6,334 nucleotides of DNA from Acidobacteriota bacterium (lineage in GTDB: Bacteria > Acidobacteriota > UBA6911). Position 1 is the stretch's first letter, and each line of letters begins with the position of its first letter. A program made the position numbers and the translations under genes. The notes below the pieces were generated by a model. It was not told the DNA's origin. It saw only the letters and a program-made list of their open reading frames with translations, and did not search any database. Of this stretch, positions 5,650 through 6,334 are shown in pieces. The stretch spans positions 1-6,334 of the forward strand of contig JAIRVC010000196.1 of assembly GCA_031254095.1 (NCBI GenBank), read 5' to 3'.

Positions 5650-6334
5650 TTACACCTCCACCTGTTTTGTGGGATCTGAAGGTTCAGGAAGCCATTCTTT
5701 AAATTCTTCAGGCCTGTACTTGACCCCCTTAGGCGGGCCGGAAGCCCTGGACACCTTTACGAGGAATCCCCTGAGCGTGTAGGTTCCGAATACGTCATTG
5801 TACGGCGCATCCTCTTTGGTAAGCACGTTGACATTCATTTCGCGCCAGCCGTGCGTGGGCGTATTGAGCGTTTCCGGATTCCAGAAACGTTCCATGAAAA
5901 CGACGCCTTTGGCGATTCCCTCAGTCACGCGGGCGCGGGCCGTAATCCTGCCGCGCAGAGACTCCACCCATGTCCAGTCCTTGTGCGCAATGCCGTATTT
6001 TTTCGCGTCAACCGGGTTGATCCATATCTCCGGAACCGGATAGACCGACCGCAGATAAGGAATGTTGCGCAGCGTCGTGTGGTGATAATAAGGGATTCTG
6101 CCGCTTGTCAGAACCAGCGGGTATTTTTCCCCAAGCTCGCCCGTCGGGCTTTCATAAGGTTCTATAAAATCCGGCAGAGGATCGTAGTCTTTTGACGCGG
6201 GCGGAAGCGGAACGGACGAAAACGGCAATCCGGTGCGGCCGAGCGTTATAAAAGCGTCGGCGTAAACTTCGCATTTTTTTGAAGCCGTATTGAATCCCAG
6301 CGGTTTCCCGGTTTTCGGGTCGGTCTGTTTGTAA
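5650..6334 (-). CDS. dmsA: Molybdopterin oxidoreductase catalytic subunit, DMSO-reductase family (C-terminal part, cut by window edge)
   Basis: Only the last 227 residues are visible. The frame is open to the window edge, so the start and the N-terminal signal peptide, iron-sulfur motif and molybdenum-ligand region lie outside. The visible part begins with KTGKPLGFNTASKKCEVYA (visible residues 7-25), the usual linker before the C-terminal domain. The molydopterin-dinucleotide-binding beta-barrel follows at about 71-196. It includes PLVLTSGR, the HHTTLRNIPYL stretch and PEIWINPVDAKKYGI, and ends near GTYTLRGFLVKV. These are typical of DmsA-like reductases of anaerobes. A TTG at 6228 is not a true start, because conserved sequence continues upstream of it. 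The subunit would be a bis-MGD (Mo or W) enzyme working with the downstream iron-sulfur, anchor and chaperone proteins. The substrate cannot be told: DMSO, TMAO, thiosulfate, polysulfide or another oxyanion all remain possible. The symbol is family-level. Confidence 0.88.
   Translation of the reverse strand, partial: YKQTDPKTGKPLGFNTASKKCEVYADAFITLGRTGLPFSSVPLPPASKDYDPLPDFIEPYESPTGELGEKYPLVLTSGRIPYYHHTTLRNIPYLRSVYPVPEIWINPVDAKKYGIAHKDWTWVESLRGRITARARVTEGIAKGVVFMERFWNPETLNTPTHGWREMNVNVLTKEDAPYNDVFGTYTLRGFLVKVSRASGPPKGVKYRPEEFKEWLPEPSDPTKQVEV
5654..5659 (-). promoter_or_regulatory. Shine-Dalgarno of dmsB inside the end of the catalytic-subunit gene
   Basis: On the - strand GGAGGT lies 6 bases before the dmsB ATG at 5647. 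It falls in the last Glu-Val codons of the upstream gene, whose TAA is two bases before the ATG. This indicates coupled translation of the two subunits. Confidence 0.85.

Noticed and set aside
4790..5782. Open frame of 330 codons on the + strand opposite dmsC, dmsB and dmsA
   Set aside because: The three - strand genes show complete family motifs, including sixteen cluster cysteines; the + frame shows none.
6226..6228. TTG as start of a short separate gene for the molybdopterin-binding domain
   Set aside because: The frame continues upstream to the window edge with family-like sequence (GFNTASKK region), so this is an internal Leu of a larger subunit.

Overview
The window is 6.3 kb of bacterial chromosome. 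It reads as two convergent blocks: a left block on the + strand (branched-chain amino acid and polyamine metabolism) and a right block on the - strand (a molybdenum-dependent respiratory complex). Base composition looks moderately GC-rich and even. I saw no tRNA, rRNA, CRISPR array, transposase or phage gene. The host is probably a facultative or strict anaerobe. The short ketol-acid reductoisomerase matches the Bacteroidota-style form, which also occurs in other Gram-negative lineages. Together with a bacterial deoxyhypusine-synthase-like gene and heptamer repeats between genes, this would fit Bacteroidota, the PVC group or Omnitrophota, but the phylum is a weak guess.

Left block. A good sigma70-type promoter (56-84) and a strong Shine-Dalgarno drive ilvC (146-1246). 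After it comes a 118-base intergenic region made almost wholly of repeats: a degenerate 7-base periodicity, a perfect 26-bp inverted repeat followed by five Ts, and four tandem heptamers that run into the start codon of the next gene. That gene is an agmatinase/arginase-family ureohydrolase (1365-2282). It is followed 12 bases later by a deoxyhypusine-synthase-like gene (2295-3458), with the SD overlapping the ureohydrolase stop. These two form a small polyamine operon: the ureohydrolase would release putrescine (or spermidine) from a guanidino-polyamine, and the synthase-like enzyme would use a polyamine as aminobutyl donor. Bacteria have no eIF5A, and several residues thought to bind substrate are changed, so its real acceptor is open.

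Right block. Read on the - strand from the right edge: the C-terminal part of a DMSO-reductase-family molybdopterin catalytic subunit (cut by the window edge at 6334), a four-cluster [4Fe-4S] subunit (5066-5647), an eight-helix DmsC-type membrane anchor (4231-5064) and a TorD/DmsD-type maturation chaperone (3514-4176). The first three are spaced 1-2 bases apart with SDs inside the preceding gene, so they are translationally coupled. Together they make a quinone-linked oxidoreductase plus the chaperone that matures its catalytic subunit. The electron acceptor or donor cannot be told from the visible part.

Nothing here amounts to a clearly new system. The points most worth a second look are the altered active site of the deoxyhypusine-synthase-like protein, the palindrome-plus-heptamer spacer before a gene without an SD, and the unassigned substrate of the Dms-type complex.
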